Below, one piece after another: positions 46,556 through 57,003 of a DNA stretch of 64,000 nucleotides. The position numbers and the translations under genes were made by a program. Source of the stretch: Gilvimarinus gilvus (GTDB taxonomy: Bacteria; Pseudomonadota; Gammaproteobacteria; Pseudomonadales; Cellvibrionaceae); contig NZ_JAULRU010000418.1 of NCBI RefSeq assembly GCF_030518155.1, positions 1-64,000 of the forward strand, read 5' to 3'. Positions within the stretch are counted from its first letter, which is position 1. Each line of letters begins with the position of its first letter. The notes below the pieces were generated by a model. It was not told where the DNA came from. It searched no databases and saw only the letters and a list, made by a program, of their open reading frames with translations.

Positions 46556-48769
46556 TTAGCGGCACTTGAGTACAATGCCAGCCAGAGGTGGCAATGTGAC
46601 CTCTATGGAATGCGGCTGGTTCATCCAGGGCGTGCTTTCAGTGCTCAGATTTAAGCCGTTGCCAACGTTGCTGCCACCATAGTACTGCGAGTCCGAGTTG
46701 AAAATTTCATAATATTCACCCGCGCTCGGCACGCCAACCCGGTAATTTTGCCGGGGAGTCGGGGTAAAGTTGAGGATGACAATGACGTGCTCATCTGCAC
46801 TGCGGCGAACGTAGCTGACCACCGACTGCGTATTGTCGTGGCAATCTATCCATTCAAAGCCGCCGTGGTCGTAGTTTAGCGCGTGCAACGCAGGTTCCTG
46901 GCGGTACAAATTGTTTATATCAGCCAGTGATTTTTGCAAGCCGGCATGGCTGTCATAGCCTAAGAGCGCCCAGTCCAGCTGGCCCTTGTCTCTCCATTCG
47001 TCCCACTGACCGAACTCGCACCCCATAAAGAGAAGCTTGCTGCCTGGGTAGGTAAACTGATAGGTGTACAGTAAACGGAGATTGGCAAACTGTTGCCAGT
47101 AATCGCCGGGCATTTTATTGATCATGCTGCCTTTACCATGGACTACTTCGTCGTGGGAAAAAGGCAGCTGGAAATTTTCGGTGTATGCGTACATCATGCC
47201 GAAGGTAAGACTGTCGTGATGGTATTGGCGGTATATGGGGTCTTTCGACATGTACTCCAGAGTGTCGTGCATCCAGCCCATATTCCATTTTAAGGAAAAT
47301 CCCAACCCTCCCAAATAGACGGGCCCGGAAACCTGAGGCCAGGCAGTGCTCTCTTCGGCTATCACCAGTGCGCCAGGGTGGCTGCCGTGGCACTGAATAT
47401 TGAGTTCGCGAATAAAGCTAACCGCTTCAAGATTTTCATTGCCGCCATAGCGGTTGGGTATCCACTCGCCTTCATCGCGAGAGTAGTCGAGATGCAGCAT
47501 GGAGGCGACCGCATCTACCCGCAGCCCATCTATGTGAAACTCTTTTAGCCAGAACAAAGCGCTGGCAATAAGAAAGTTCTGTACTTCGTTGCGACCGTAA
47601 TTGAATATTAATGTGCCCCAGTCTTTGTGCTCGCCCATGCGCGGGTCTTCGTGTTCGTAGAGGGCGGTACCATCAAAGCGCGAGAGCGAGAATTCATCTT
47701 TAGGAAAGTGCGCCGGAACCCAATCGAGGATAACCCCCAGACCGTAACGGTGGAGGTAATCGACAAAGTAGCGAAAATCATCGGTATTACCAAAGCGACT
47801 GGTCGGTGCAAAATAGCCGGTACATTGATACCCCCAAGAGTCATCCAGTGGGTGCTCAGAAATCGGCAGAATTTCAACATGGGTAAAGCCAAGAGGCTTT
47901 ACATGGCTAACGATTTGTTCAGCCAAATCGCGGTAGTTAAGGTAAGCGCCATTTTCTCCTCGGCGCCAAGATCCCAGGTGCACTTCATAGACGGACAGCG
48001 GGCTTGTCGTCCACTCCCACTGTGATCGTTGCTGCATCCACAGTTCGTCGTGCCACTCATAATTATCCAGCGTGTTGTCTATAACCGCTGCCGTAGCGGG
48101 TCGAAGTTCGAACTGGCGACCGTAGGGGTCGGTTTTACTGCAAACCTGACCGTTTTCGCGGCTGCGAATTTCAAACTTATATATATCCCCGGCGTGAAGC
48201 CCGGGTATAAAAAGCTCCCAAATTCCGGAGGAGCCCCTTGAACGCATCGGATGGAACCTGCCGTCCCACTGATTAAAATCGCCGGTGATACTGACTCGCT
48301 CAGCCCCTGGTGCCCATGTGGCGAAAAGCACCCCCGCAATGCCATCGATGATTTTCGGCTGCGCCCCGAGCAAACGGTAGATATCCCAGTGGCGGCCTTC
48401 GGCAAACAGGTGTAGGTCGTAGTCCGAAATTTGTGGCGCAAAGGTATATGGGTCGTGACGCTGCACAGGGGTTTGATCCGATGTTCTCCAGCGCACAACA
48501 TAGTGCTCTGGTATGGCGGCGTCTTCAGTTTGTCTGTAGGTGTAAAAATCAGTGTCGGGAATATGCTGCAGCGGGGCAAAGCCGGTGGCGGTTTCGATTT
48601 CTGCGCTGCCACAGCCGCCGGGGAGGTAAACAGTGATTTCATGTTCTACTGGCTTGTTAGGCGCCGCCGGCAGTGAGTGACGTCCTAATACAGAAAACGG
48701 ATCGTGGTGTGTGGCTGCACTAATACGTTGCATGTCAGTGTTTATATGTAATCCTTTGGGGCGCGTCAT
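46556..48769 (-). CDS. glgB: 1,4-alpha-glucan branching enzyme (GH13)
   Basis: 737 residues (E. coli 728). N-terminal CBM48-type modules, then the GH13 barrel with the nucleophile region LRVDAVASM, acid/base [10 protein letters not shown] and [10 protein letters not shown]. Introduces alpha-1,6 branches into glycogen. The start at 48769 gives a slight N-terminal extension; a second ATG at 48733 is possible, but its ribosome-binding site is poorly placed. Confidence 0.96.
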   Translation of the reverse strand: MTRPKGLHINTDMQRISAATHHDPFSVLGRHSLPAAPNKPVEHEITVYLPGGCGSAEIETATGFAPLQHIPDTDFYTYRQTEDAAIPEHYVVRWRTSDQTPVQRHDPYTFAPQISDYDLHLFAEGRHWDIYRLLGAQPKIIDGIAGVLFATWAPGAERVSITGDFNQWDGRFHPMRSRGSSGIWELFIPGLHAGDIYKFEIRSRENGQVCSKTDPYGRQFELRPATAAVIDNTLDNYEWHDELWMQQRSQWEWTTSPLSVYEVHLGSWRRGENGAYLNYRDLAEQIVSHVKPLGFTHVEILPISEHPLDDSWGYQCTGYFAPTSRFGNTDDFRYFVDYLHRYGLGVILDWVPAHFPKDEFSLSRFDGTALYEHEDPRMGEHKDWGTLIFNYGRNEVQNFLIASALFWLKEFHIDGLRVDAVASMLHLDYSRDEGEWIPNRYGGNENLEAVSFIRELNIQCHGSHPGALVIAEESTAWPQVSGPVYLGGLGFSLKWNMGWMHDTLEYMSKDPIYRQYHHDSLTFGMMYAYTENFQLPFSHDEVVHGKGSMINKMPGDYWQQFANLRLLYTYQFTYPGSKLLFMGCEFGQWDEWRDKGQLDWALLGYDSHAGLQKSLADINNLYRQEPALHALNYDHGGFEWIDCHDNTQSVVSYVRRSADEHVIVILNFTPTPRQNYRVGVPSAGEYYEIFNSDSQYYGGSNVGNGLNLSTESTPWMNQPHSIEVTLPPLAGIVLKCR

Positions 48770-49199
48770 TCGTCGCTTTATCCTTCATTGGGTCGCAAAA
48801 CACAAAACCGTCATAGTTTTCCGATAAAGTGTGTCTCTGACTTACATGGATGAAATCAGTTCGGGGCGTTATCGTATGCATTTGCACTTTTGGTGCCAAG
48901 CAACTATTGCACACTATCAAATATCCTTAATGGTAAATACATCTTACACAAGTTTAAGTCATGGCAATGACAAATTGCCGCTTATCTTAGACTACGTGCT
49001 ACCTTTTCGACTTCAGCAATTCTCAGTGCCTGGAACTGACTAATTTTAATGGCACTCTTATTGCTCTTAATAATTTTGTAACACACCAGTTCACCTCTTT
49101 GCGCAGTAGGGTCTAGACTCATTGGGTCTACCTTTAAGAAATGGACAACGATCTGGGTATTTCACTATCCGCTTTTTTGATGCAAGGAGCTACTCACCT
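48770..49199. promoter_or_regulatory. Divergent control region between glgB and glgC
   Basis: 430 bp without a credible gene; it must hold promoters for glgBA (minus) and the glgC operon (plus). It is AT-rich around 49030-49090 (TTTTAATGGC ... TTAATAATTTTG). GGGTCTA occurs twice (around 49109 and 49124), close to the glgC start. I could not assign -35/-10 pairs with confidence. Confidence 0.4.
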
Positions 49200-50453
49200 A
49201 TGAGTTTTCAATCTTCGGGACGTTTCGTAAGCCGGCTTACACGCGATACATTGGCATTAGTTTTGGCTGGAGGGCAGGGTTCCCGACTGAAAGACCTAAC
49301 AAATTGGCGTGCCAAGCCAGCGGTGCACTTTGGCGGAAAGTTTCGCATTATAGATTTTCCATTGTCGAATTGTGTTAACTCCGGCATTCGTCGAATAAGT
49401 GTGCTGACTCAGTACAAGTCTCACTCACTGAATAGACACATTCAGCGAGGATGGGGGTTTCTCGGCGGTCAAATGGGGGAGTTTGTAGAACTTCTGCCGG
49501 CGCAAATGCGTTTGGGGGAATCTTGGTATGCGGGAACGGCAGACGCGGTGTTCCAGAACCTAGATATTATTCGGCGCCATGACGCGAGTTATGTACTCAT
49601 ACTCGCCGGAGACCATGTGTACAAAATGGATTATGGCACCATGATCGGCGCCCACGTAGAGTCTGGCGCCGATATTACGGTTGGCTGTATTGAAGTGCCC
49701 AGCGCAGAGGCGTCGGCTTTCGGCGTGATGGATGTCGATGAAAAGTACAATATTGTAAAGTTTCAGGAAAAGCCCGCAGAGCCTGAATCAATACCCGGCA
49801 AACCCGGTGTCTCTCTGGCGTCTATGGGTATTTACGTGTTTTCCACTGATGTTTTGTATGAAGCCCTGGAGCAAGACACCAGTGTAGAGGGTTCCAGCCA
49901 CGACTTTGGCAAGGATATTATTCCAGGCCTACTGGGCCAAAAAGCGGTACACGCTTTTCCTTTTAAAGACCCTGTCAGTGGTGGCGACGCATACTGGCGC
50001 GATGTAGGCACGGTTGATGCGCTATGGAAGTCAAATTTGGAGTTAACCGGGATCGTACCAGAGCTGGATCTTTATGATGATGAATGGCCAATTTGGACCT
50101 ATCAGGAGCATGTGCCACCGGCCAAATTCATATTTGATGACAGTGGCCGCCGCGGCATGGCAGTTGACTCCATGGTGGCAGGCGGGTGTATTGTATCGGG
50201 CTCGACGGTTCGACACTCGCTATTGTTCCCCAGAGTTCGGGTACATTCCTACGCAGAGGTTATCGACTCGGTATTGTTTCCAAAAGTCGATATTGGCCGC
50301 CACTGCAAAATAAAGAAAGCCCTAATCGATCGCGATTGTGTCATTCCCGAGGGGATGGAAATTGGGTATGACGAAAAACGCGATAGTGAGAGATTCTATG
50401 TCTCGCCAGGCGGCGTCGTACTAGTGACTCCAGAAATGTTAGCCAAATTATAG
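49200..50453 (+). CDS. glgC: Glucose-1-phosphate adenylyltransferase
   Basis: 417 residues from the ATG at 49200, about 10 nt after AAGGAG; an upstream in-frame start at 49122 has no support. Makes ADP-glucose for GlgA. Nucleotidyltransferase core [20 protein letters not shown] and [16 protein letters not shown], with a C-terminal left-handed beta-helix carrying the allosteric site. First gene of the glgC-GH57-malQ-PilZ operon. Confidence 0.96.
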   Translation: MSFQSSGRFVSRLTRDTLALVLAGGQGSRLKDLTNWRAKPAVHFGGKFRIIDFPLSNCVNSGIRRISVLTQYKSHSLNRHIQRGWGFLGGQMGEFVELLPAQMRLGESWYAGTADAVFQNLDIIRRHDASYVLILAGDHVYKMDYGTMIGAHVESGADITVGCIEVPSAEASAFGVMDVDEKYNIVKFQEKPAEPESIPGKPGVSLASMGIYVFSTDVLYEALEQDTSVEGSSHDFGKDIIPGLLGQKAVHAFPFKDPVSGGDAYWRDVGTVDALWKSNLELTGIVPELDLYDDEWPIWTYQEHVPPAKFIFDDSGRRGMAVDSMVAGGCIVSGSTVRHSLLFPRVRVHSYAEVIDSVLFPKVDIGRHCKIKKALIDRDCVIPEGMEIGYDEKRDSERFYVSPGGVVLVTPEMLAKL

Positions 50454-50463
50454 AGGCTCTACC

Positions 50464-52188
50464 ATGAACAATGCTGTAAAGGTTCCGGTGGTTTTCCTGT
50501 GGCATATGCACCAACCAGATTATCGCGACTGTGTGACCGGCGAGTACTACTTTCCCTGGACGTATTTGCACGCCATAAAAGACTACACAGATATGGCGGC
50601 GCATCTGGAGGCTCACCCAACGTGCAAAGCGGTATTCAATTTTGTCCCAATTCTGCTAGAGCAAATTGATGACTATGCGGTACAGCTTCAGGCGTATTTT
50701 GATGCAGGGGAGTCTTTGTCAGACCCGCTTCTGGGGCTGTTAACGTCGGCCACCAGGCCAGAGCCGGGCAGCGACAAGTTTCGAGATCTACTCAATAAAT
50801 GCACCCGGGCCAACCGTGAGCGAATCATTGAACGTTTCGCACCGTTTCGTCAGTTGGTGCATTTGTTCGAAACCTGGCAGCAAGACGACGAACTACCGTG
50901 TTACTTCAATCAGCAATTTTTAACGGATCTGGCGGTATGGTATCACCTGGGCTGGATGGGGGAGACAATTCGCCGCACGGATGCGCGGGTAAAGCGCTTG
51001 CAAGAGCAGGGAACAGGCTACAGCCAAGCTCAGTGTGAAGAGCTACTGCACGTTATTCATCAGGCTATGGCGGGTATTATTCCACGTTATAAAAAGCTTG
51101 CTGAAGGCGGGCAAATTGAACTCATCACCAGCCCCCATGCGCACCCGATATTGCCTCTGCTGTTGGAAATCAAGAGCACAAAAGACGCTATGCCAGACGC
51201 GCATTTACCCGCCTCATCGCATTACCCCGGTGGGTTGGAGCGTGCTAAATGGCACCTGCAGCATGGTGTCAATGTATTTAAAGAACACTTTGGCTTTGCG
51301 CCCAAAGGCTGTTGGGCTTCTGAAGGAGCGCTCAGTGACGAAACCTTAAAACTTTTAGCGGGCGCTGGTTTTGAGTGGACTGCCACCGGTGACTCCGTAC
51401 TGTTTAATAGCCTTAATAAGCAAGGCAACGAATCCGCTAAAGAGCTGATAGAAAATGACACGGCCCTCCGGCACAGAGAATTCAAAATTGAAGCCAGCCC
51501 TACGGGCGTGTATTTCCGTGACGATGGCCTGTCAGACAAAATAGGATTCGAGTACGCCAATTGGCATGCCGATGACGCGGTAGCGGATTTTGTACACCAT
51601 TTAGAGAATATTGTCGACGCCGCCCCCGATACGGATAACTGTGTAATTTCCATCATCATGGACGGCGAAAATGCGTGGGAGTACTACCCTGAAAATGCCT
51701 ACTACTTTTTAGATGCTTTGTATCGCACCCTGGCCGATCATCCAACGTTAACGACCAGCACCTACAGTGAATTCTCTAAGCGCAACCATCCGGCTGTGGC
51801 GTTGCAAAGTCTGTGTGCGGGTAGTTGGGTGTACGGTACCTTCTCTACCTGGATAGGGGATACCGACAAGAACAAAGCCTGGGATATTCTCTGTCAGGCA
51901 AAAATTGATTACGACGAGGTGGTAGAAGCGGGTACGCTCACATCCGCGAACCATGAAACGGCCAAATTACAACTATCGCTCTGCGAGGGCTCTGACTGGT
52001 TTTGGTGGTTTGGTGATTATAACCCCTCAGAGAGCGTAAAGGATTTTGACTATTTATACCGTCAGCACGTATCCAACCTGTACGAGCTGATTGATGTGCC
52101 TAAGCCCGCAAAGTTAATGAATCCAATCAGCCAGGGAACGGGTGCCCCGGCAAACGGCGGCGTGATGCGCCAAGGGCATCAGGGGTGA
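50464..52188 (+). CDS. GH57 alpha-glucan hydrolase/transferase
   Basis: 574 residues of glycoside hydrolase family 57: HMHQPDY at the N terminus, nucleophile E287 in CWASEGALS and acid/base D400 in IIMDGENAWEYY. Such enzymes are alpha-amylases, 4-alpha-glucanotransferases or amylopullulanases acting on alpha-glucans. No signal peptide, so it acts on intracellular glycogen. Ten nt after glgC; the stop overlaps the malQ start (GTGA). Confidence 0.92.
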   Translation: MNNAVKVPVVFLWHMHQPDYRDCVTGEYYFPWTYLHAIKDYTDMAAHLEAHPTCKAVFNFVPILLEQIDDYAVQLQAYFDAGESLSDPLLGLLTSATRPEPGSDKFRDLLNKCTRANRERIIERFAPFRQLVHLFETWQQDDELPCYFNQQFLTDLAVWYHLGWMGETIRRTDARVKRLQEQGTGYSQAQCEELLHVIHQAMAGIIPRYKKLAEGGQIELITSPHAHPILPLLLEIKSTKDAMPDAHLPASSHYPGGLERAKWHLQHGVNVFKEHFGFAPKGCWASEGALSDETLKLLAGAGFEWTATGDSVLFNSLNKQGNESAKELIENDTALRHREFKIEASPTGVYFRDDGLSDKIGFEYANWHADDAVADFVHHLENIVDAAPDTDNCVISIIMDGENAWEYYPENAYYFLDALYRTLADHPTLTTSTYSEFSKRNHPAVALQSLCAGSWVYGTFSTWIGDTDKNKAWDILCQAKIDYDEVVEAGTLTSANHETAKLQLSLCEGSDWFWWFGDYNPSESVKDFDYLYRQHVSNLYELIDVPKPAKLMNPISQGTGAPANGGVMRQGHQG

Positions 52189-53768
52189 AAGTGGAGAGTA
52201 AAACCTCTAAGCCCGCCAACGTTTTTAAGCGCCGTACGGCGGGTTGTCTGCTGCATCCTACCTCACTGCCGGCCGAAAAGATCGGCAACCTGGAGCCGCC
52301 TTGCGGAAACATAGGTGTTGGGGCACAAAGATATCTAAATTTTTTGTCCAAAGCGGATTTAAAAGTCTGGCAAATGTTGCCAACCGGACCAACTCACGAT
52401 GACGGCTCCCCATACCAAAGCTGGTCAGCTCATGCAGGCAGCCCTAAGCTAATTTGTTTAAAGACTTTGTGTTTATGGGGTTGGCTGGATGAAGACTCGC
52501 TTATACATTCTGCTAGCGTTACAGCGGGTAAGCTCTGTGAAGAGAATCTTGCCCAGCTGCGCGAAGTAGCATGTACTCAATTTTTTGATTTTATAAACAC
52601 ATCACAAGGGAAGTCGGTTAAGAAAGACTTTGAGGCATTTTTGCAAGCAGAAGCTTCGTGGTTAGAGGATTATTCGCTTTTTCTCGCCATCCGCAAATCC
52701 CAGTGTGGTCGGTGCTGGTTGGACTGGCCAACCCCTCTCAGGCTGCGAGAGCCCGCGGCCCTTGACAATGTAAGAGCGCAACATACGGCATCTTTACGGC
52801 AAGCTCAATTCGAACAGTTTGCGTTTTCCTCGCAGTGGAAGGCGCTGCATCAAGCATCTCAAGATAACGACGTTTTACTGTTTGGCGACATTCCGATTTT
52901 TGTTGCACTCGATAGCGTCGATGTTTGGGCTAACCCTGATCAGTTTATGCTAGACACTGAAGGCAAACCCGTCAGTGTCGCGGGAGTGCCGCCCGACTAT
53001 TTTTCTGAAACAGGGCAGCACTGGGGTAACCCACATTATCAGTGGTCGGCCATGGAAGATGATGGATTTGTCTGGTGGAAACAGAGATTGGAGCGCCAAC
53101 TGGACCAATATGATCTTATTCGGATCGATCATTTTAGGGGCTTAGAGGCCTATTGGTCGATCCCCGAGGGCAGTGTTGATGCGCGATCAGGTGAGTGGGT
53201 AGAAGCCCCCGGCGAGAAACTGCTGGAGAGTTTTGTTGAACACTTTCACAGTTTACCGATTGTGGCAGAAAACCTTGGTCTGATTACCGAAAATGTGGAG
53301 TTTCTCAGAAAAAAATTCTCGCTGCCTGGCATGTTGGTATTGCAGTTTGGGCTGGACGGACAGCTGCAGAATATTAATGCGCCACATTACCATGAGCCAA
53401 TGAATATCGTATATACCGGCACTCACGATAACGATACATCAAGAGGTTGGTTGGAGCAGTTGTCGCCGCAACAATCAAGCTTTGTACAAGAATACCTTAA
53501 CCACCCAGATGTAACATCGTGGGATTTGATAAAAACGGCTCTGTCTTCTGTGGCTCGTATGGCGATCATTCCCATGCAGGATTGGCTGGATTTGGATAAC
53601 TCAGCCAGAATGAACACGCCGGGTACAGTAGAAAAAAACTGGCTCTGGCAATTTTCTTGGACGGATGTACCTGACGACCTTTGTGAAAAGGTTCGCCAGG
53701 AAGTTCATTTATACGACCGGCTTGGTCGTGACCTCCCGTTTGCGGGAGTAGACAGTGACGTAGTATGA
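52185..53768 (+). CDS. malQ: 4-alpha-glucanotransferase (amylomaltase, GH77)
   Basis: 527 residues, GTG start overlapping the GH57 stop. GH77 motifs: TSLPAEKIGNLEPPCGNIG near the start, nucleophile region LIRIDHFRGLEAYW, acid/base IVAENLGLIT and GTHDNDTSRGW. Disproportionates maltodextrins, here in glycogen turnover. Confidence 0.95.
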   Translation: MKVESKTSKPANVFKRRTAGCLLHPTSLPAEKIGNLEPPCGNIGVGAQRYLNFLSKADLKVWQMLPTGPTHDDGSPYQSWSAHAGSPKLICLKTLCLWGWLDEDSLIHSASVTAGKLCEENLAQLREVACTQFFDFINTSQGKSVKKDFEAFLQAEASWLEDYSLFLAIRKSQCGRCWLDWPTPLRLREPAALDNVRAQHTASLRQAQFEQFAFSSQWKALHQASQDNDVLLFGDIPIFVALDSVDVWANPDQFMLDTEGKPVSVAGVPPDYFSETGQHWGNPHYQWSAMEDDGFVWWKQRLERQLDQYDLIRIDHFRGLEAYWSIPEGSVDARSGEWVEAPGEKLLESFVEHFHSLPIVAENLGLITENVEFLRKKFSLPGMLVLQFGLDGQLQNINAPHYHEPMNIVYTGTHDNDTSRGWLEQLSPQQSSFVQEYLNHPDVTSWDLIKTALSSVARMAIIPMQDWLDLDNSARMNTPGTVEKNWLWQFSWTDVPDDLCEKVRQEVHLYDRLGRDLPFAGVDSDVV

Positions 53769-53790
53769 CAACAATGCATCAGGAGGCTTT

Positions 53791-54138
53791 ATGGAACATC
53801 GTTGCAGTCCCCGTTTCCCAACAGACGTAAGGGCTGAACTCATAACCAAAGACGAGCGGGTTGGCGTAGCACGGATACGCAATGCCAGTACCCTAGGATA
53901 TTTTCTGTCCGGCGTATCTTCAGGATTGCGGTTACATCAGCAAGTGACTTTGAAATTCTCCCTTGAGGCCGATTTCAAAGTGAGTGGTCGAATTGTTCGT
54001 ATTGAAGAGAATGGCTTTGCCGTTGAACTAGAAACCATGGCCAGCAAAGAGTATTACGATGCTCGTAAGTTTGTAGAAGCCATTAAAACATCGGCCGAGG
54101 CAAAACCTGCCAGTGCTTCTAAGTTAGTAAACCAATAG
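53791..54138 (+). CDS. PilZ domain protein, probable c-di-GMP receptor
   Basis: 115 residues forming a single PilZ domain. The two c-di-GMP-binding motifs are intact: RxxxR as R4-R8 and (D/N)xSxxG as N31-x-S33-x-x-G36. AGGAGG lies before the ATG, 22 nt after malQ, so it belongs to the glycogen operon. That points to second-messenger control of glycogen metabolism or an adaptor role; target unknown. Confidence 0.9.
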   Translation: MEHRCSPRFPTDVRAELITKDERVGVARIRNASTLGYFLSGVSSGLRLHQQVTLKFSLEADFKVSGRIVRIEENGFAVELETMASKEYYDARKFVEAIKTSAEAKPASASKLVNQ

Positions 54139-54295
54139 TAGATTTAAAATGAATTGCCAGGGAGCTAATAACCAATAACAACGCCCTGGTAGTGAAGCCG
54201 CTAAAGTTTTCCTTTCCCGATTTATTGCATCAACCTAAAATGACAGCGCTGACAGCAAGCCACCGTCAACACTGTAGGTCTACTCAATTTTTTTC

Positions 54296-56353
54296 TTAGA
54301 AAGCCAATTCGAGTGATACTCTTACGTTCCTGGGCTCCAGTGGGTGAAAATGTCGATCTTCAACCGGTGCAAACTCACCGGCTAACTGCGATGCGTAGTA
54401 GTAGTCGATGTCGTGATCGGTACTGTCCAGCGCATTGAGCACATCAAGCGCAAGGGTAACGTTAGAAAACTGGTATCCAGCCCGTATATTGACGATGCTT
54501 GTGGATTGCGAGGATTGATCTCCGGTTTCGGTTAAAGGTCTGGGGCCAAAGTAGCGCGCGCGGACACTGCCAAAAAGTCCGTTGTTTAAGTTTGCCGATA
54601 TACCCAGCTGCACAACATCCTCAACAGCGCCGGGTATATAGCGACCGGGCTGTTCGTCATCAAAGCGAGCGTTGGTGTATGCGTACTCGACATCCAATGT
54701 CCACACGTTATCAATTCGGTAATAGGCGGTTAGCTCCACGCCAGAGCGAGCACTGGCAGCGCTTGCCTCTGTATTGCCAGCGTCACCGACAAACAGTAAT
54801 TCACTGTCGAGCTCCAATGTCCAGAGTGCGGCCGACAGATTAATCTTGTCGCCCAGAAAACCACGTAAACCGAATTCGGCGCCTTTAGAACGAACCAGAG
54901 GGTTGACGGAGTCAATGGCGCTGCCGTCACTCGGGTCAATCGTAATCGTGGTTACCCGCGCATCATTGGAATGGAAGCCACTGCCGGCGGAAAGGTAGGT
55001 TTCCCACTGCGTACTGATGCGCCAGATGGCGCTGGCTTTCAGTGACACGATATCGTCGGAAGCCGAGCCGCTGTTGCTACTGAGGTTTACCTCTGATGAA
55101 TTAACGCCGACCCGGTCACTGACGTCAAAAGTGTAATAGTCATAGCGCGCCCCCAAAACGGTGCTGAAAGAATCGCTCCAGGCAATGTTGTTTTCCCAGA
55201 AAAGTGCAGAGCTAAACTCATCAATCGCATCTGAGCGCACTACGCCCCGGCGTTGCCTGTTGTCGGTATTGTAAAGCCCGACTTCGCCAATGTCGTCGAG
55301 GCGAATTTGTAGCCCCCACCGATTTTCCATGTCGCGCTGTAGAAACTTCGTGTGAGCCGAAACGGATAGCTCACCACCGTATATTCGGCGATCGTCCACC
55401 TGCTCGAACTGATCACCATGCTCGGGATTGTCTAGCCGGTAGGTGAAGTTGGACCATAAGTTCATGCCGTAGTCGATGGCATAAGCTGACGCGTGAAGGC
55501 GTTCGCTGTCATAGGCTACATTAATGCTATGGCGATGCGATTGGCCGCCGGTAGACAGGTCAATGGAGCCATATTCATCAATGAAGCCACTGCTTACCGC
55601 TCGATCCGGTATTTGATCTGCGCTGTTCCACTCGTTGTCGTAGCTCATTATGCCCCAGCTGACTGTGCCATGGTCGAGGCTATGGGTGCCGTTTAGCTGG
55701 ACATTGAGCTTGCCCAGGTCTTCGTCAATGTCACTCCAGGGGCCTTGGTATTGGGTGTATTCAATGGCCCACAGTAAATCACTGTTGCCGTTGCTCAGAC
55801 TATCGCTGGCGAGTAAACGCTGGTAGTCGTACTCACCGACGGTGAGTTTGAGTCGGCCCTGATCGCGTTTCGTCATGGGAGTGATCGAGGCCGCCCCGGC
55901 GCCGCTAAAGTCTCCAACATCGGCGTAGTAGGGCCCTTTTTGGTAGTGTAGGGTCTTAACCAATTCTGGAATGATAAAATTTAAGTCGGTATAACCCTGG
56001 CCGTGACCATGGCTGCGCATGTTGACTGGCATACCGTTGTACTCGGTAGAAAAATCCGTGCCGTGATCTAAATTAAAGCCCCGCAAAAAGTATTGATTGG
56101 CCTTGCCGGTGCCACTGTGCTGGGTCACAACCATGCCCGGCACCAGCTCCAGCACTTCGCCGACACGCAGCAGTGCGCGCACGTCAATATCATCCTGGGA
56201 CACAACTCCTTCGGAGGCGGATACACTTTCGCCGATAAGATTTTGATGCCGCCCCGTCACGTTTACTTCCTCAATCACGGGGTGAGCGTGTAGCAATGGT
56301 GTCACTAAACAACTACCGATTAAGCCTGCGCTGGCAAGCGATGCGCGCTTCAT
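54296..56353 (-). CDS. TonB-dependent outer membrane receptor
   Basis: 685 residues: signal peptide (about 1-23), a likely TonB box EEVNVTG, plug domain (about 40-155) and a 22-strand barrel ending in Phe. It belongs to a subgroup whose plug reads QYFLRGFNLDHGTDF and HGHGQGYTDLNF. The substrate is not known to me. The His-rich plug would suit metal or metal-complex uptake, but no neighbouring transport gene supports this. A good ribosome-binding site (AAGGAG) precedes the ATG. Convergent with the PilZ gene. Confidence 0.9.
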   Translation of the reverse strand: MKRASLASAGLIGSCLVTPLLHAHPVIEEVNVTGRHQNLIGESVSASEGVVSQDDIDVRALLRVGEVLELVPGMVVTQHSGTGKANQYFLRGFNLDHGTDFSTEYNGMPVNMRSHGHGQGYTDLNFIIPELVKTLHYQKGPYYADVGDFSGAGAASITPMTKRDQGRLKLTVGEYDYQRLLASDSLSNGNSDLLWAIEYTQYQGPWSDIDEDLGKLNVQLNGTHSLDHGTVSWGIMSYDNEWNSADQIPDRAVSSGFIDEYGSIDLSTGGQSHRHSINVAYDSERLHASAYAIDYGMNLWSNFTYRLDNPEHGDQFEQVDDRRIYGGELSVSAHTKFLQRDMENRWGLQIRLDDIGEVGLYNTDNRQRRGVVRSDAIDEFSSALFWENNIAWSDSFSTVLGARYDYYTFDVSDRVGVNSSEVNLSSNSGSASDDIVSLKASAIWRISTQWETYLSAGSGFHSNDARVTTITIDPSDGSAIDSVNPLVRSKGAEFGLRGFLGDKINLSAALWTLELDSELLFVGDAGNTEASAASARSGVELTAYYRIDNVWTLDVEYAYTNARFDDEQPGRYIPGAVEDVVQLGISANLNNGLFGSVRARYFGPRPLTETGDQSSQSTSIVNIRAGYQFSNVTLALDVLNALDSTDHDIDYYYASQLAGEFAPVEDRHFHPLEPRNVRVSLELAF

Positions 56354-56958
56354 GCATACTCCTTAAATGGATATTTCCTATCTCTACGCGGTTGGCAACA
56401 ATTTGGATTCAACCGGTCTAAAAGGTGCGAAATAGTTTCGTAAAAGGAGCCGAATCAGATAGCAGTAGAATGATTGATTTATCGGTTGTATCAGCTAAAA
56501 GATATATAATTCATAGAGCTGTATAACCGAATTGCTGCGCTACCCATATTCTGGAAAACCGCTTGACGGTCAGTTTTTAACATTACCAATGAATCATCGA
56601 TCACAAAGCAATACCTTGCTTTAATCGGGTAAGCTAGCAGGCCAGCGATTGAGCGGCGTGCATTGAATGTCCGGCTACCGATGTGGCGCAAACCATCATT
56701 GATGTTAGCCGATTAAACAATTCGGTTCGCCAAGCGCTAGTGGCAAGCTTTTTTGATGGCTCGCATACCCAACAGCGAGTAAGGCGCCCGCTCGACCCTA
56801 ACCAGCCTGAATCCCACCCTGCTATATTCCGCTTATGGCAGGTCTGTCGGGGTAGGTGCTATTGGATCCGCTGCATATGCTGCTAGAACTGCTTTAACGC
56901 TTATCCATACCGGCATTGCCCGCGTATAGACTCAGGGAACTTGGCCGCCCGGCTCGAC
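56354..56958. other. Spacer between the TonB receptor and the uvrA fusion gene
   Basis: No convincing gene; open frames at 56491-56691 (minus) and 56683-56886 (plus) overlap and lack ribosome-binding sites. A perfect hairpin AAAGCAA/TTGCTTT with loop TACC lies at 56605-56622. The first 150 bp should hold the receptor promoter; I saw no clear Fur-type palindrome or riboswitch. Confidence 0.5.
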
Positions 56959-56978
56959 TCCTGTATATTTAACCAGTA
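56959..56978 (+). promoter_or_regulatory. LexA-binding SOS box upstream of the uvrA fusion gene
   Basis: TCCTGTATATTTAACCAGTA has the CTG-N10-CAG layout and matches the E. coli consensus TACTGTATATATATACAGTA at 16 of 20 positions. It ends 25 bp before the ATG, where LexA would block the promoter. Predicts induction of the gene by DNA damage. Confidence 0.75.
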
Positions 56979-57003
56979 ACAACAACGGTCGGAATTACAA
57001 TCT

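Noticed and set aside
56491-56886. Two short open frames (66 and 67 codons) upstream of the uvrA fusion gene
   Set aside because: They lie on opposite strands, overlap at their starts, and have no ribosome-binding site or family signal.
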